The notes: generated from the sequence alone by a model not told the origin. Counted from the stretch's first letter, positions 23,839 through 35,650 are shown. The stretch is 64,000 nucleotides of DNA from Carallia brachiata (GCA_021464245.1 JADCRB010000072.1:2399506-2463505); one strand, 5' to 3'. Program-made: numbers and translations.

Positions 23839-26280
23839 ATGCAATTGCGATCATCAAGCAGCACTAATCTTCTTCCCTTGAACCTGGAGATTGAAAGGAC
23901 TTGTCGTCAAAACAAGGCACATAAAAGAGCAGAGATGGCTGATCAACAGGTAGTGAATGTCAATCCCTTGGTGGTTGATGATAATAATGAGCATCGAGCA
24001 GTTGTAATGGGTGCCAATGGGCAAGCCAGGGTGAACATGAAAGATATTCAGAGGCCTGTGATTGGTGCCAATCCTTCTTGCATCCAGTTGAGTACGAGAG
24101 CGCGGAACTATGAGTTGAAGACCATTCACTTCAACATGTTTGCCATCCTTTCATGGGCTACCTAATGAAGACCCTTTAACCTTTATTAGGGAATTCTACA
24201 GCACGATTCAGACTTTTCCTCTACAAGACTGTCAAGAAGATGAGCTGAGGATGCGGTGTTTTCCTTACACTATGAAGGACAGAGCTAAAACTTGGCTCAT
24301 TAATTTACCAGAGGGATCACTTAATACTTGGGAGCAAGTTTACAATAAGTTCATGAATAAGTTTTACTCTCCACAGAAGACCGCAGAGCTTAGGAACAAG
24401 ATTTGTTCATTTTCTCAGATGGAGGGAGAACCATTTCATGAAGCATGGGAAAGATACAAGACGCTACTCGTCCAATGCCCACATCATCAGTTTCCAAGGC
24501 TGTTACAGATGCAATTTTTTTATGACGGGCTCAATGCTACTTCCCAGATGCTAGTTGATACAACTGCAGGGGGTTATGTTGGTGATAAAAGGGCTGATGA
24601 GGTTTATGATATATATGAGGTATTAGCTAATAACTCGCAGCAGAAAGCAGTTAGAGGAAGAAGAGCACCACTTAACGAGCTTTCAGTTCATTATGATTTA
24701 GCGCAACAGGTTGCTGATTTGACCCAACAAGTCAAGTTTTTGGTCAATCAAGAGTCAATACCCAGGGAACACTACCTATATGGCAAACATTCAGGACATA
24801 TGGAGGCCGCTCGTACTTATGGTGAATTATCTGGTTCTTCTATGGAGGAGGCTAACTACACTGATACTTTTGGGGGGAAACAACCTGTGAATGACCCATA
24901 CTTCAACACATATAACCCAAGATGGCGAAACCATCCAAATTTCAGTTGGCAGGAGCAAGGAAATACAAGGCAAGTAGTACCACCAGGGTTTCAGCAACCA
25001 AAACCCCAATTTCAGGGTCATCCTTCCCAACCTCAAGAGAAAAAGTCACAGATAGAAGACATGTTCATGCAGTACATGTCAAAGATGGATGAGAGAATGA
25101 CACAACAGGATGCTGAGTTGAGGAAATTGAATCTAAAAATTGATCAAGTTGCATCCACTCATCAAGCCTCGATTCATACTTTGGAAGTGCAGGTGGGTCA
25201 ACTTGCCAAAGCAATTTCGACTAGGAATCAAGGTCAACTCCCTAGTAATACTGAAGTGAATCCAAGGAGAGTGTCTTAGCCATTGCATTGAGAAGTGGGA
25301 AGTGGTAGGAATCCTACGATGCTCAGCAAAATTACAAGGACACAGAAGATGGTGGTAAAGAGGAGGAACCTGTGCAAGAGAAAGTTATGGATAATGAACA
25401 GGGAGGGCAGGACAACATTGAGGAGCCGGTACCACCCACTCCTCCCCCTCAAGTCAAGCCGTATGTTCCGCCGATTCCATTTCCCAACAGGCTGAAAAAG
25501 AGGAATGAGGACAAGAACTTTCTTAAGTTCTTGGACATGTTTAAGAAGATCCACATCAACATTCCTTTTGCAGAGGCATTGCACAGATGCCAAATTATGC
25601 AAAGTTCTTGAAGGAGATCATATCAAACAAGAAGAGACTCGAGGAACACGCTACAGTTGCCTTAACTGAAGAGTGTAGTGCTATTCTTCAGAATAAACTA
25701 CCTCCAAAGTTAAAGGATCCAGGGAGTTTTACTATCCCTTGCACCATTGGTAGTTTAGATATTGAACGTTGTTTGTGTGACTTAGGTGCAAGCATTAATT
25801 TGATGCCTTTATCTCTTTTCAGGAGGTTGAAGATAGGAGAACTGCAGCCAACCTCAGTTTCCTTGCAGCTAGCTGACCGATCCATCAAGTATCCATATGG
25901 AAAGATTGAGGATGTGCTAGTTAAAGTGGGAAAATTCTATTTCCCGGCTGATTTTCTGGTACTGGATATGGATGAAAATGTAGACATCCCATAATCTTAG
26001 GGAGGCCGTTCCTAGCCACTGGTAAGGCGCTGATTGATGTAGAACAAGGAAAGCTAACATTCCGAGTAGGAAAAGAAGAGCAGGTATTCCATGTGTTCAA
26101 AGCATTGAAGAATCCATCACTAGAAGATACATGCTTCATGGTGGAAACAATGAAGCCACTAAAAGAGGACCCAAAGAACATGAATATGGACTTGGGAAGC
26201 GCATTCGAGATGCTATTTGAGCAACCTATCCTAAAGGCAAAACCAAGCCAAACACCATCCATTGCAAAGCCAACTCCTTA
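23839..26280 (+). pseudogene. Athila-like gag-protease, multiple frameshifts
   Basis: The frame begins MQLRSSSSTNLLP at 23839 and breaks near 24137, where one extra T changes NMLPSFHGLP to NMFAILSW. Gag then runs to a stop at 25279 with the retrotransposon-gag core PLTFIREFYSTIQTFPL, RAKTWLINLPEGSLNTWEQV and KFMNKFYSP. The linker to 25600 is spread over several frames. The aspartic protease segment (25587-25994) contains CDLGASINLMPLSLFRRL, the Athila-type active-site region in which the usual DSG/DTG reads DLG. A further frame change near 25990 leads to ILGRPFLATGKALIDV, typical of what follows the protease in this group. No zinc knuckle was seen. The product cannot be made as one protein. 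Confidence 0.88.
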
Positions 26281-26299
26281 GAGTTAAAGCAGCCTTCTC

Positions 26300-26537
26300 T
26301 CTCTCAGAGCATAATTCTCTAAGAAGTGACTTCAAAGAGGGAGAGAAAGTGCTTCTCTATGATGCTTACAGTAGGACAATCCCGTGGAAACGAAAGAAAA
26401 AGAAGTTGTTGGGACCATTCACAGTGCACAAGGTGTATCCTCAAGGGGCGATCGATGTTTGGAGCATGAAGTCTGGGGTGATTAAGGTTCATGGAGGCAA
26501 CTTAAGGCCTCATCCTCTTTGCGATCATCCTCCTTAA
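26300..26537 (+). pseudogene. Integrase C-terminal remnant of the Athila-like element
   Basis: The frame reads FKEGEKVLLYDAYSRTIPWK and GPFTVHKVYPQGAIDVWS, then GGNLRPHPL before the stop. This matches the C-terminal domain at the end of Athila/Tat integrases. It follows the post-protease segment directly, so about 2.5-3 kb of RT, RNase H and catalytic integrase has been lost in one deletion near 26280. Confidence 0.8.
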
Positions 26538-26548
26538 TTCAAAGGAAG

Positions 26549-26596
26549 AACGTCTAGCTATAGACGTTAAATAGCGCTTGTTGGGAGGCAACCCAA
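26549..26596 (+). other. Two tandem hairpins just after the retrotransposon coding region
   Basis: The first hairpin is AACGTCTA-GCTA-TAGACGTT (26549-26568, 8-bp perfect stem). The second is TTGGG-AGGCAA-CCCAA (26581-26596). I recognise the GGGAGGCAACCCAA word as recurring just after pol in plant Athila/Tat relatives. The function is unknown; an RNA element for translation, packaging or 3'-end processing is possible. Confidence 0.6.
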
Positions 26597-26597
26597 T

Positions 26598-28757
26598 GTT
26601 TATTTTATATTTTAATTAGATTGATAAGCTTAAGTTTAATTTAGTTTTTTTTTTTCTTTTCTTTTGTGTGTAGGAACTTGGGAAGGAAAAGCATGTTCAT
26701 TACAAAGCAACAAATTACAAGCTGCTTGGTTCAGGGAGTAATTCTTACCCTCACCTTTGACCTTATTATTCGATACATTGTTATTGTTTATCTTAATTGT
26801 GGGGGTGGGAATGAGTAGAAAAAGAATTCTTTTGATGAGTATTTGTGTGTTGATTGAAATATTTTTATATATATACATGTATACCTAAGGGGGAACCGAA
26901 AAAAAAAAAAAAAAAAATTTACGTCCAGGTCCGGTCATGGACCGGACAAGGTCCGGTCCCATTCTGACCGCTGGACCGGACCTGGTCCAGGTCCGGACAA
27001 GGTCCGGTCCAATTCTGTAAAAAAAAAAAAAAAAAATTACACGTTTTTTTTTTTTTAAACCCAATGTTACCTTTTTATGTTTCTTCTTCTTCTTCTTCTT
27101 CTCTTCTCCTATTCCCTTCTATAATCAATCTCAATCAATTCATCCTTCTTCTACTCAAATCCTACCTTTCTTTCACCAATCTCTTCTTCTATTCTCCCAT
27201 ATCCAAAACCCAAGCATCCATTATCCTTCAAGTTTCTCTCATTCTTCTTTCCTCTACCCAAAGCCCTCTAATTTTATTTTCCCTAACCTTTTGGTTTTTC
27301 TTCTTATTAGAGAGGGTTCTACCTTGGTTATCAATTATTGCACCAGCATTTGGAGACTCAAGAGCACTAATGTCTTCAACTTATGGATGCTCTCGCTGCT
27401 CGCCCACCTCCTCCTTGATTTTATCTGATTCCTTGCATCTAGTTCTTTTTATTGCTTGTGTCATTTTTGTTTTAGCTTTTCCTTCTCAATGACTTAGATT
27501 CTTTAGGATTAGATTTCTCTGCTTTCTAGGATTTTGGCTATCACATATTTTTGCTCTCTGTTCTCTTCTCGTTGTCTTTACTTTTCTTGTCTCCTGTTGT
27601 TGATTCTAAGGTTGTTTGTTCGATGATGGCGGCGCACGTGAGGGTTGCTTTTCTCCTCCGCTTTGTCCGGGTAGTTTCGTCCTCTTTGTTTTCTTTTCTT
27701 TTCAGTTATGTTTTTATTGCAACATTGAGGACAATGTTGGCTAAGTGTGGGGGAGATGTGTTATTTTGAATTTTTTGCCAAAATTTTTTGCTCTTTAATG
27801 CTAATTTTTGTGTGCTTGCATGATTATACATGAGCTTCACTTGAATTCTATTTGAGTTGAATTTTTGGACGTCGATGATAGTACTAATGCATGCAAGGTT
27901 GGTCTTTGAGTAGTATTTGACATTAGCTAGTTAGAGATAGTTAGTAGTGAACTTGTTCTCCACTTGAAAAATTTTTATTTCTAATTTACTTTTAAAGTTG
28001 TGCGATGATCTTTTAAAGAGATATGCTAGCTTTTAGAGATTTTTATGTAGTTTTTAATTATGTACACTCATTTAAAGTACTTGAACAAACGTTATCTTCT
28101 CTTCTTTTAAAGAATTTTGGGGATATGATTTAGGAATTGAATTGAAAAAAAAAAAAAACGAGGCTTGCAAGTTGTTAATATGTCATCTACTCCGCTGTTT
28201 TGAGTTACTGAGTAACTGGGGGTCGGCATTACAATTGTTGGTCTTCACGTCAAAAAGTAACTTGAATTATGAGTATGCAAAGCACTCTAAATATCTGTTT
28301 GTGAAGTAGTAATCGGGTACCGACACCACAAGTGATGGTATTCATGTCAAAAAGCATGTCAGTATTTAGAGAAGAGTATAAAGCCTCTGTTACATAAAAA
28401 AAAAAAGTTAAAATAATTAATTTCTATTGATCCCTTGTGTGGTTTTGTATTTTTAAGAGAAGATAATTTTTGTCCTTGGATTTTGGATGAGTGTGTGTAA
28501 TTACTTTCTACATGACGATAGCTAAGCGTTATCATTGATTAATAAAGGGTTCTTGCACATGATTAATCAATGAAAAACATGTTTTGTGGGGAATGAGAAC
28601 ACTATTGATTATATTTGATTAGTGAAGTGTTGAGTGATACTTTTAGATTGATTTTGTAATGTGTTGATGAGGCACTGTTTGAAGAATTCGATTTGAATGG
28701 AATTCTCGTGAAGGTCATGTGATATTTTTGAATTGCTTGAGGACAAGCAACAGTTCA
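26598..28757 (+). other. Noncoding 3' region of the Athila-like element
   Basis: About 2.1 kb between the integrase remnant and the 3' LTR. It holds homopolymer runs, a GC-rich palindromic cluster (26925-27015), a CT-rich stretch giving a low-complexity frame (27064-27492) and a PPT-like block AAGTGTGGGGGAGA at 27743-27756. A pair of related passages at about 28200-28265 and 28310-28370 share GGCATTACAATTGTTGG / GACACCACAAGTGATGG and CACGTCAAAAAG / CATGTCAAAAAG. I see no env-like protein. Confidence 0.6.
26925..27015. repeat. GC-rich palindromic GGTCCGGTCC cluster between poly(A) runs
   Basis: Inside the AT-rich 3' region, about 90 bp consist almost wholly of GGTCCGGTC, GGACCGGAC and CCAGGTCCGG words in both orientations. 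Runs of about 18-20 A lie on either side (near 26900-26920 and 27018-27036). The composition is quite unlike the surroundings. Confidence 0.65.
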
Positions 28758-28771
28758 AGTGTGGGGGAATT
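28758..28771 (+). other. Polypurine tract of the Athila-like element
   Basis: AGTGTGGGGGAATT immediately precedes the 3' LTR, preceded by GAGGACAAGCAA. The same GAGGACAA...AAGTGTGGGGGA arrangement occurs 1 kb earlier at 27727-27756. Confidence 0.75.
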
Positions 28772-30194
28772 TGATAGGTTCAATATTTACATAAGTTTAT
28801 GCATCATTTTTATATATATTTGGATAATTTAACTATGTAAATATTGTGAATTGTGGTAAATTCTACTTCGGTTGCTTGTTTTATACTTTGTAGGACAATT
28901 GGACATAACCGAAGTAATTGACGCTTGGAAAAAGGAACCTATCGGGTTTGAAGGAGTAGAAACAAGCCGAGCACCAAAGAACCGAACCAAAAGTTTGGTT
29001 GGAAAGCTAATATGTGGTCAGTTCGGGTAGAATTTCACAGCTTTGCGCACTGCTCGGTATTTCAGCCATAACTTCCTCTACACAACTCAGAATTAGATGA
29101 TTCTTAAGCCGAATCGAAGCTAAGAGATAAAACTACAACTTTTCTGTTTTGACAAACTTCGGATTCTGCGTGGAAGGGGTCGAAATTTGGGTCCGTAGAT
29201 ACAGGGTCAAAACTGTCCAGAAAATTTATAAATCCTTTTCCGACTCGAATTTGGACTCTTTAGGGCTTATTTGAGGGGACTATAAATACGAAAGTTACAG
29301 CAGAGTTAGAGGACTTTTGGAGGCTATTCTTGTAGACACAAGACAGAGAAAAAGCGTAGAGAGCGAAGAGGAGAAGAGCATAAGGGAGGAACGAAGACAT
29401 CGAAACGAGTTTTTCGATTCCTTTTCTTTCCCTTCTTTTTCTTTTGAACTTAATGATGTTGGATATTTTTTATCTTTGGTTTTTAGCATGAGTAGCTAGA
29501 ACCCTAAACTAGGGCGAAAGGGATGTAGCCTAGTTTAGGGTTGGATTATTTGATTTTGTGGATGTTTAGATGTTCTTTTGATTTTATTGCAATTATCAGT
29601 TGAGAACTCGATTTGATTTATCTATTTTGTTCTTAAATACTTTTGTGCCTGGCCATCATGAAAGTAGTCATAGGATTTGTGTTGAGATCGACAGATGAGA
29701 TACACATGCACTAAATAGATAAACATATGAACTTTGAGTCAGACATGAGATAAGTTTATATGATGTCATTATAAATTCTCTGTTCTTAATGAGTTTAATC
29801 TACTTTGTGTGAGTTCGAGAGAAGATCATAAATAGATTGAATACGGTTAGGGTTGCTTGACAAAGAACACTAACTAAAGAAGAGGAATTGACATTCAAAT
29901 CATTAATCCACAAAATTCATGTAATTCAGCCCATTCTAGGTGAAAACCCATAGCGCTGGTACCCTCTATCTTGTTTAGTTTTAATTAATCTGCCTTTGAT
30001 TTTTTATTAGTTAAATTCCTTAATTTTTAGTTTAATAATTCTGCTTCTCATTAATTTTCTCAACATAAAACTTTCAGTTTGAATAATTTAAATCATAATT
30101 AATTCTTTATTCCCTTGGGTTCGACACCTGGAGTATTCACCAGGATTTTATTACTACGATCGGCCCTGTACGCTTGCAGGATTTTACCCGGTCA
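28772..30194 (+). repeat. 3' LTR of the Athila-like element
   Basis: 1423-bp direct repeat of 22211-23640, ending in CCCGGTCA followed by the target duplication ATTTT (30195-30199). Confidence 0.93.
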
Positions 30195-31210
30195 ATTTTC
30201 TTTTTTTTCTCGGAATCTTGTACTACTACGTATCTAGATCTACAACCATTTACTCCTTCGTTGAACTAAACATAAGGAAATTAACTGCTAACCCATAAAT
30301 TTTAAATCCTCAGGTCAACATTTAAGTACTAGCTTGCTAAAAATTCGATTCAATAAGGTAAAATCATCCCGTCCGCATCCACATCATATATTATCTGAAC
30401 ATTTAACAATTAAATAATTGATGCTGAACTAGTGAATTGTATAAATTTGATTCTGATTTGAACATTTGCAAGCAGCCCAAGAAACAACGTCCCAACTCCT
30501 AAACCAAATTTTTAAAAAAAAATTATTGAAGTGTTTATTATTTTTATTCTTTTTTTTAATAAAATTTTCTTATAATTTTACAATATATTAGCTTATGAGT
30601 CAAATCGATTCATTCATGATGATCTGACCCGACCAAGTAAAAAAAATAAATTGAAAAGAATATAAATAATAAAAAAAGAAGAGAGCAGTTGAAGGGAGTT
30701 GTAGCCCTTTTATGTCAAAATTGATTATAACTCCTCAGTTTAATAGATACAAATTAATGATGGAAAAAAGGAATACAGAAAACCTCTTCCTTAGTTGGTA
30801 GAGCGACAGACTACTGAATTGAACACTCCATTAAAAAGAAAATAGAACCTTTTCCTCTCACAAAAAGCTAAACTCTCCATTGCTATCTAAATTAGAGATT
30901 TTTGTGCTATAAAAATTGAGTAATATCTAATATATTGTAGTATCACTCCAACTAAGTGAGAGAAAAATCATGTTTTATATCAATAATTAATTTTTATTTT
31001 TACAGAATGTGTATAAGAGATAAATTTCTCTCGTCTCTTTTTTTTCTACATCATTTTAATTAATATTTTCTACACATTAAATAAACACATTTTATTATAT
31101 TTTTAATTATAATTTAAAACAATACGTTATACTCATATAAATTTTGAATCAAGTTAAAAATTCTCTTTAGATTATTAAATCACATAAATCTTAAAAGGTA
31201 GGGTTTTTTT
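30195..31210. other. Duplicated upstream flank of U1, paralogous to 63480-64000
   Basis: No gene. ACTACTACGTATCT, CCATTTACTCCTTCGTTGAA, AAAATCATCCCGTCC and ATTAAATAATTGATGCTGAA recur in the same order beyond 63480. The U1 side carries an extra segment of about 490 bp (30585-31070) absent from the U4 side. Together with 19964-22210 it defines a duplicated upstream region later split by the Athila-like element. Confidence 0.7.
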
Positions 31211-32892
31211 TGGATAAATTAGTGAAGATTTTATTAGCAAATTTTGGTCAAATACAAAATCAACTTTGTATCTTTATCATAGACAAATCGTGAACACTAG
31301 ATAGATAAAGATAGGGATATCAATATTTTTAATTCTAAATCTTTAAATATTTTTACATTTGAATTCTAAACTATTTTGACATTTCTTTTAAGTTCTAAAC
31401 CTTTTGATTTTCTACTAAATCAGTCCCTCTGTTTACCAAAAGTAATCAATCTATTAAAAAATGATTTTAACTTTACAAAAAATTATTTTAAAAAATATTA
31501 AATATATGAATTGAATGTATTTTCTATCAAAAATATGAATATTACATATTTAATTTGTATATTTGTTGATTAAAAAAATATTTAATGTGGCATATTTTGT
31601 GGTAAAAAAAAATTAATTCATTTATTAACATTTTTTAAAAATTTTTCATTAAGTTAAACTTATTTATTAATCGATTGACCACTTTTGTAACTTAAAGGAC
31701 GATATAGTATGAAATCAAAAGATTAAAACTCAAATAAAATATTAAAAAATTTATAATTAATGTAAAAAAATTAAAAATTTAAAATTAAAAAATATTGATA
31801 TACCGATAAAGATAACTCCAAGATAACTAACCCAGATTTTAAAAACAAAACCAACTGCCCCAAAAAATCTCCTCCAATCGCGGCTTAGCCTCGCCACGTC
31901 TCTCAACTCCCTGACAAATAGATCGAATCTATATGATGCATTGAAGCCATTGAAATCAGAAGTTAAATCGTCTACCAATTGGGAATGTATTACATCAGAG
32001 CTTCTTCTTTTGATTTTCAATAATTTTCTCTCCTTTTTTTTCTCTCTCCATATTTTCCAATATGGATACTCGCTCATATCTTCTTTTGATTTTCGATACC
32101 CCACGCTTTTGTTCTGGTGGCGAACATTTCGCTTGATGATTGCTTTTTTTGCATTGCTTTTTTCTTGATAATGTTCTTGGACGTTGCTTTGCTCTCTTCT
32201 TGGTCATCCCTGAAATTTTCAATCGCTTTAGTTTTTTTTTTTTAAAGTTTACTCTTCATTGGCAATGCTGGGTTTTCTCTGTCAACTGTTAATTGTGAAC
32301 TTCTGCTGCTGTATTGGGGTGTTTAGATTATCTAGATTTATGTCTTTTCTGTTTTTAAGAGTATTTACATGGATTGCAAAGGACTAGATCCTTCTAATGT
32401 CCTCTGAAAGTAAAACCGGAAGTTTGCAATTTGCATGTCTTGTTAGTCTCTTGATGATGTTGGAGCATTGAGTGGAAAAATTTGGAAGCATTAGCATGTG
32501 AAGGAACTCTGCAATGCTTTGTAATGAACTTGAGAAATGAAAGGAAATGGATTCATGCCAGATAGTCTTTTTGCATATTTGAATCGGTGAAAACAAAATG
32601 AGGGATAAAAGTGACAAAGTTAACGAAAATTGGGAAAGAATTCACCAATTCCTATATATACGGTTTGTCGTTGATAATTGTCCTGGTACTAAGACATTAC
32701 AGTATATGCTGTTAACTTAGGCCTGCTCATATATTTCTATAAATTCTCACTACATCTCCAGAAGTGAACGTGGTTTGGCACACTTATGCTAGCACAATTG
32801 GTTGGTCAGATCACATCTTTTTAGTTATCATGCCCTCTATGTCCTATATCTTTTCCCTTAATTGTGAGCGGGTAATATATGACAGGTTCGTC

Positions 32893-32938
32893 ACAAACCC
32901 AGAAGACTGACGATGACAAACCCAGAAGACTGACGATG
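32893..32938. repeat. Two tandem copies of a 23-bp unit
   Basis: The unit starting ACAAACCCAGAAGACTGACG is repeated exactly once, followed by five further bases of the unit. Probable replication-slippage product in noncoding DNA. Confidence 0.85.
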
Positions 32939-33022
32939 ACAAAGATGAATTCAATGCACGGCTTGAGGTATAGTGTTTTTTTTTTTTTCCCCCTTTCGAA
33001 TTCTTTGTTAGATGCAGGTCCC

Positions 33023-33297
33023 GAAAGAAATGGACGGCAGGAAGAGGGTATCGGAATTGTCATGGCTAATGGAATATAAGGAGAAAAAAAAACTTTTATG
33101 AAGGGGCTTTTGAAAACCGTATATCTCTGTGCTACTCAATTTTGCCCAGTTGTTGAAGATTCTGTGAGACTTTGAGAGAAAAAAAAGAATTGCACCTCTA
33201 TCATTATAAGAGTGTTTTCTTTTCCTATATTCCATTAGCCATGACAATTCTAGAGAAGAGAATATTCTTTCTTCCCATGCTGTCCATTTTATTCTTG
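33023..33297. other. Foldback/hairpin with about 70-90-nt arms
   Basis: The arms 33023-33092 and 33207-33297 are complementary. A perfect 24-nt core (33055-33078 against 33226-33249) includes GTCATGGCTAATGGAATATA, and further pairing continues with small bulges through GAAATGGACGGCAGGAAGA. The loop is about 115 nt. It could be a MITE remnant or a hairpin RNA precursor; no target duplication was identified. Confidence 0.65.
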
Positions 33298-34872
33298 TGA
33301 ATTACGTTTCTTTTCCTCGTATTCTTAGAAATTTCTGACAATTTTTTCCCATCTACTCATCAAATTGGCCGGCAATTGAGACGGTTGGTTAGCAAGATAA
33401 CTTTTTTTTTAACTCTACCTAGTAAAAATTGTCTCCAAGATCAAAAATTTTTTTTCCTCTACCTTCCCCATTGCAACCACATGATAATTCGCTGCCGCTG
33501 GCTCCTATGACCGGATCCTTCCTCAACTCCGAGGAGTGAAAAATAATCTCCTATTTCATTCCTGTTGGATTTTTCCTGTGTCTAGCTTGTAAATCAATCA
33601 GAGGGTTGTTACCCATGAGCGGGTTGTTACCCATAAGCCGTCTGGTTTATATAACCTAAGTTTCATATATGAAAAGTGTTATAAAAATAATATTCATTAC
33701 TATAAATGTCATTATTGTCATTATTCTAAAACGTTTGTTCGAAGTGTGGGACTAAGAACCACCAAATGCTGACGTTCAGTCTGTAGGAAAAGAAAAAAAT
33801 GAAATGACATTGTTCCTGTAAGAATATATATATATATTTTTTCCTTTTGCGGTGTCTGCAGAGTGGTATGTGGTGTTGTATATGTATGTTGGGACTTCTG
33901 CAAGGTTTTATATGGTGTTGTATGTGCTATGTTGGGACTTTTTTTTTGTTTTTTTTTTTGTTTTTTTTTCCATAAACCGGTTAGGAATCTTATCATTAGC
34001 TGGAAAAGTTACTCATTAATTGATTTAGACTCGTTAATCTTATTATTATTATTTTTTAAGAAATAATATTTATCTCGGCTAAAAAAGTTTGAACTGGAAA
34101 ATACGCTAATCAGTTTACTCGAAACCAAAGGTTTCACACACAATCATGCTAAATCTTTGCTATCCAATTACGAGAATAGTATAATTGACCTATCTATGCA
34201 GGAAAGAAAAAAAAAAAAAAAAGGAGTAAATTTGCCCGCAAAACTTGTTCCTATCTATTTTGGGTTTAATATAGTTGTTCGCTTTTCTATAAGTCAGACA
34301 CCCTATTCGTTAATTTGACTCTCTTAGAAGGCATTCAAATTGGATGGGTAGGTTTTTTTTTTTTTTGGGCGAAGCATCATTGTCAGCTGGTAACCCATAA
34401 AGCCTAAAAAACACAAAAGAAGAGATCATTAATGTTAAAATTAAATAAATTTTAAGAATTAACACGAAATATGTCAATAAACCTTTGTTTATCTTTTAGG
34501 GGCGGCTTCAGAGTCGAAACATATTTTCCTATAACAGAAGGCGTCAGTTTTGATAAGCAAGTACAATTGACGTCTAGCCGATCTTGGCAAAAGAAAGTGC
34601 AAGGAACTGCGTAAAAAGAGAAAAACAAAAACAACAAAAAAAAAAAAAAAGAGAAAGCCAAGATTACCCTCTTAGGTCTCAACAAATTGGGTGTGGACAG
34701 AAACTCAAAAAGGGTATAATCGATCCTTACCAAAGCAGGACGAGCAAGATTAACCCCAATTTAAGGAACAGACATTGAATTAAATTCAAGATTCGAGTTC
34801 TTTATCTCCAATCAAAAATAAAAAAGAAAATTTAGAAGAAGAAGAAGGAGTTAAATTGTTTTTGATCCTTAC

Positions 34873-35020
34873 CTGAATGGCTCCGTCTGTATAGAATTAG
34901 AAATCTATATCGCCGGAGTACAGAATAAAGAGGTGCCCCGAGAGAGGTTTTTCAGGGCGGCTTGAACAAAGCGTGAAAGCGATGGGGGCATTTGGGGAAT
35001 TGGGGTTTGGAGGGGAAGTT
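34873..35020 (-). other. Possible noncoding first exon (5' leader) with splice donor
   Basis: On the minus strand a GC-richer, CT-rich patch (CCTCTCTCGGGGCACCTC, CTCCGGCGATATAGATTTC) ends in GCCATTCAG followed by GTAAGGATC, a good donor. This looks like the 5' UTR exon of a gene whose body is missing from the following DNA. Its relation to the BLUS1-like relic in the paralogous interval is speculative. Confidence 0.3.
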
Positions 35021-35650
35021 GTTTTTATAGTGTTCTTGACTTCTTGTACTAAGCAGGCAATGTAGGACTAGCCGTTGTAGTCTTTGTAGTCCGGAACTCC
35101 TACAGTCCTACTCAAGGATGTAGAAGCAAATTTACTTGAATATCCTCACGAATTTTGTTGGATTGTTCGCACTCGTGTAACAAATTCTTTTTTGAAAAAT
35201 TTAAATAAATAGATAACTCCTCGTTGAAGGAGGAGAGGGAACACATAATAATCTAAAATTAAATTGTTCCTAGTTTGCCCTTGTATTTGTGTTATTATTG
35301 TTTTTTTCTATTAAAACATTTATAGAAGCATATGTTTTGAAAATAACTCTCATGTTCCTATAAATTTTACACTCTTGAAATCCAAAATCTCCAAATAAAA
35401 AACTGAACTCCAAAGAGTCTAAAAATTGTAATTTTTCGTTTTCATTTTTATCGATAATGGAAACCAGACTCGTTGGATTTTTTCCTTTTGATGTAAAGTA
35501 TTTTTTTTTCAAGGCTTGGGAATAGAATTGGGCCAGTTGCCCAAACTTAAACAGTTCAATAAACCTAGCCCAGTATTAATTCAATATGAGCTTCGCCAAC
35601 GCCAATACAATTCTTAAGAGATAGTCTCACCGTTAGAGAGGGATGATAAT

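Larger units (their letters stand above)
22211..30194 (+). mobile_element. Athila-like Ty3/gypsy LTR retrotransposon, internally deleted (8.0 kb)
   Basis: Two long LTRs (1430 and 1423 bp, TGATAGG...CGGTCA) flank a 5.1-kb interior. The target-site duplication ATTTT is exact at 22206-22210 and 30195-30199. The primer-binding site matches the 3' end of tRNA-Asp, typical of the Athila/Tat group. Gag and the protease signature CDLGASINLMP are also Athila-like. Reverse transcriptase, RNase H and most of integrase are absent; the reading jumps from just past the protease to the integrase C-terminus. Gag-protease carries several frameshifts. The LTRs are highly similar, with scattered small indels, so insertion is fairly recent. 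It sits in the U1 upstream flank; the paralogous U4 flank lacks it, so it landed after the unit duplication. Confidence 0.92.
31211..34200. other. Intergenic stretch without a supportable gene
   Basis: Only short frames without recognisable domains occur. Notable items are a GC-richer leader-like patch at 31855-31990, a 23-bp tandem repeat at 32893-32938, a foldback at 33023-33297, and T-rich runs at 33930-33970. No paralogy with the receptor units was noticed. Confidence 0.5.

Noticed and set aside
27064..27492. 142-codon hydrophobic frame that might be an env-like protein
   Set aside because: Low-complexity CT-rich DNA (TCTTCTTCTTC runs) gives strings of S, L and F; there is no signal, cysteine pattern or family resemblance.
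30785..30825. tRNA-like text TTAGTTGGTAGAGCG
   Set aside because: It resembles a D-arm, but no anticodon stem, T-arm B-box or acceptor pairing follows, so no tRNA gene is called.
31757..32222. Overlapping frames of 75-115 codons on both strands
   Set aside because: Frames overlap on opposite strands, lack domains and contain K/R-rich or F-rich low-complexity stretches.
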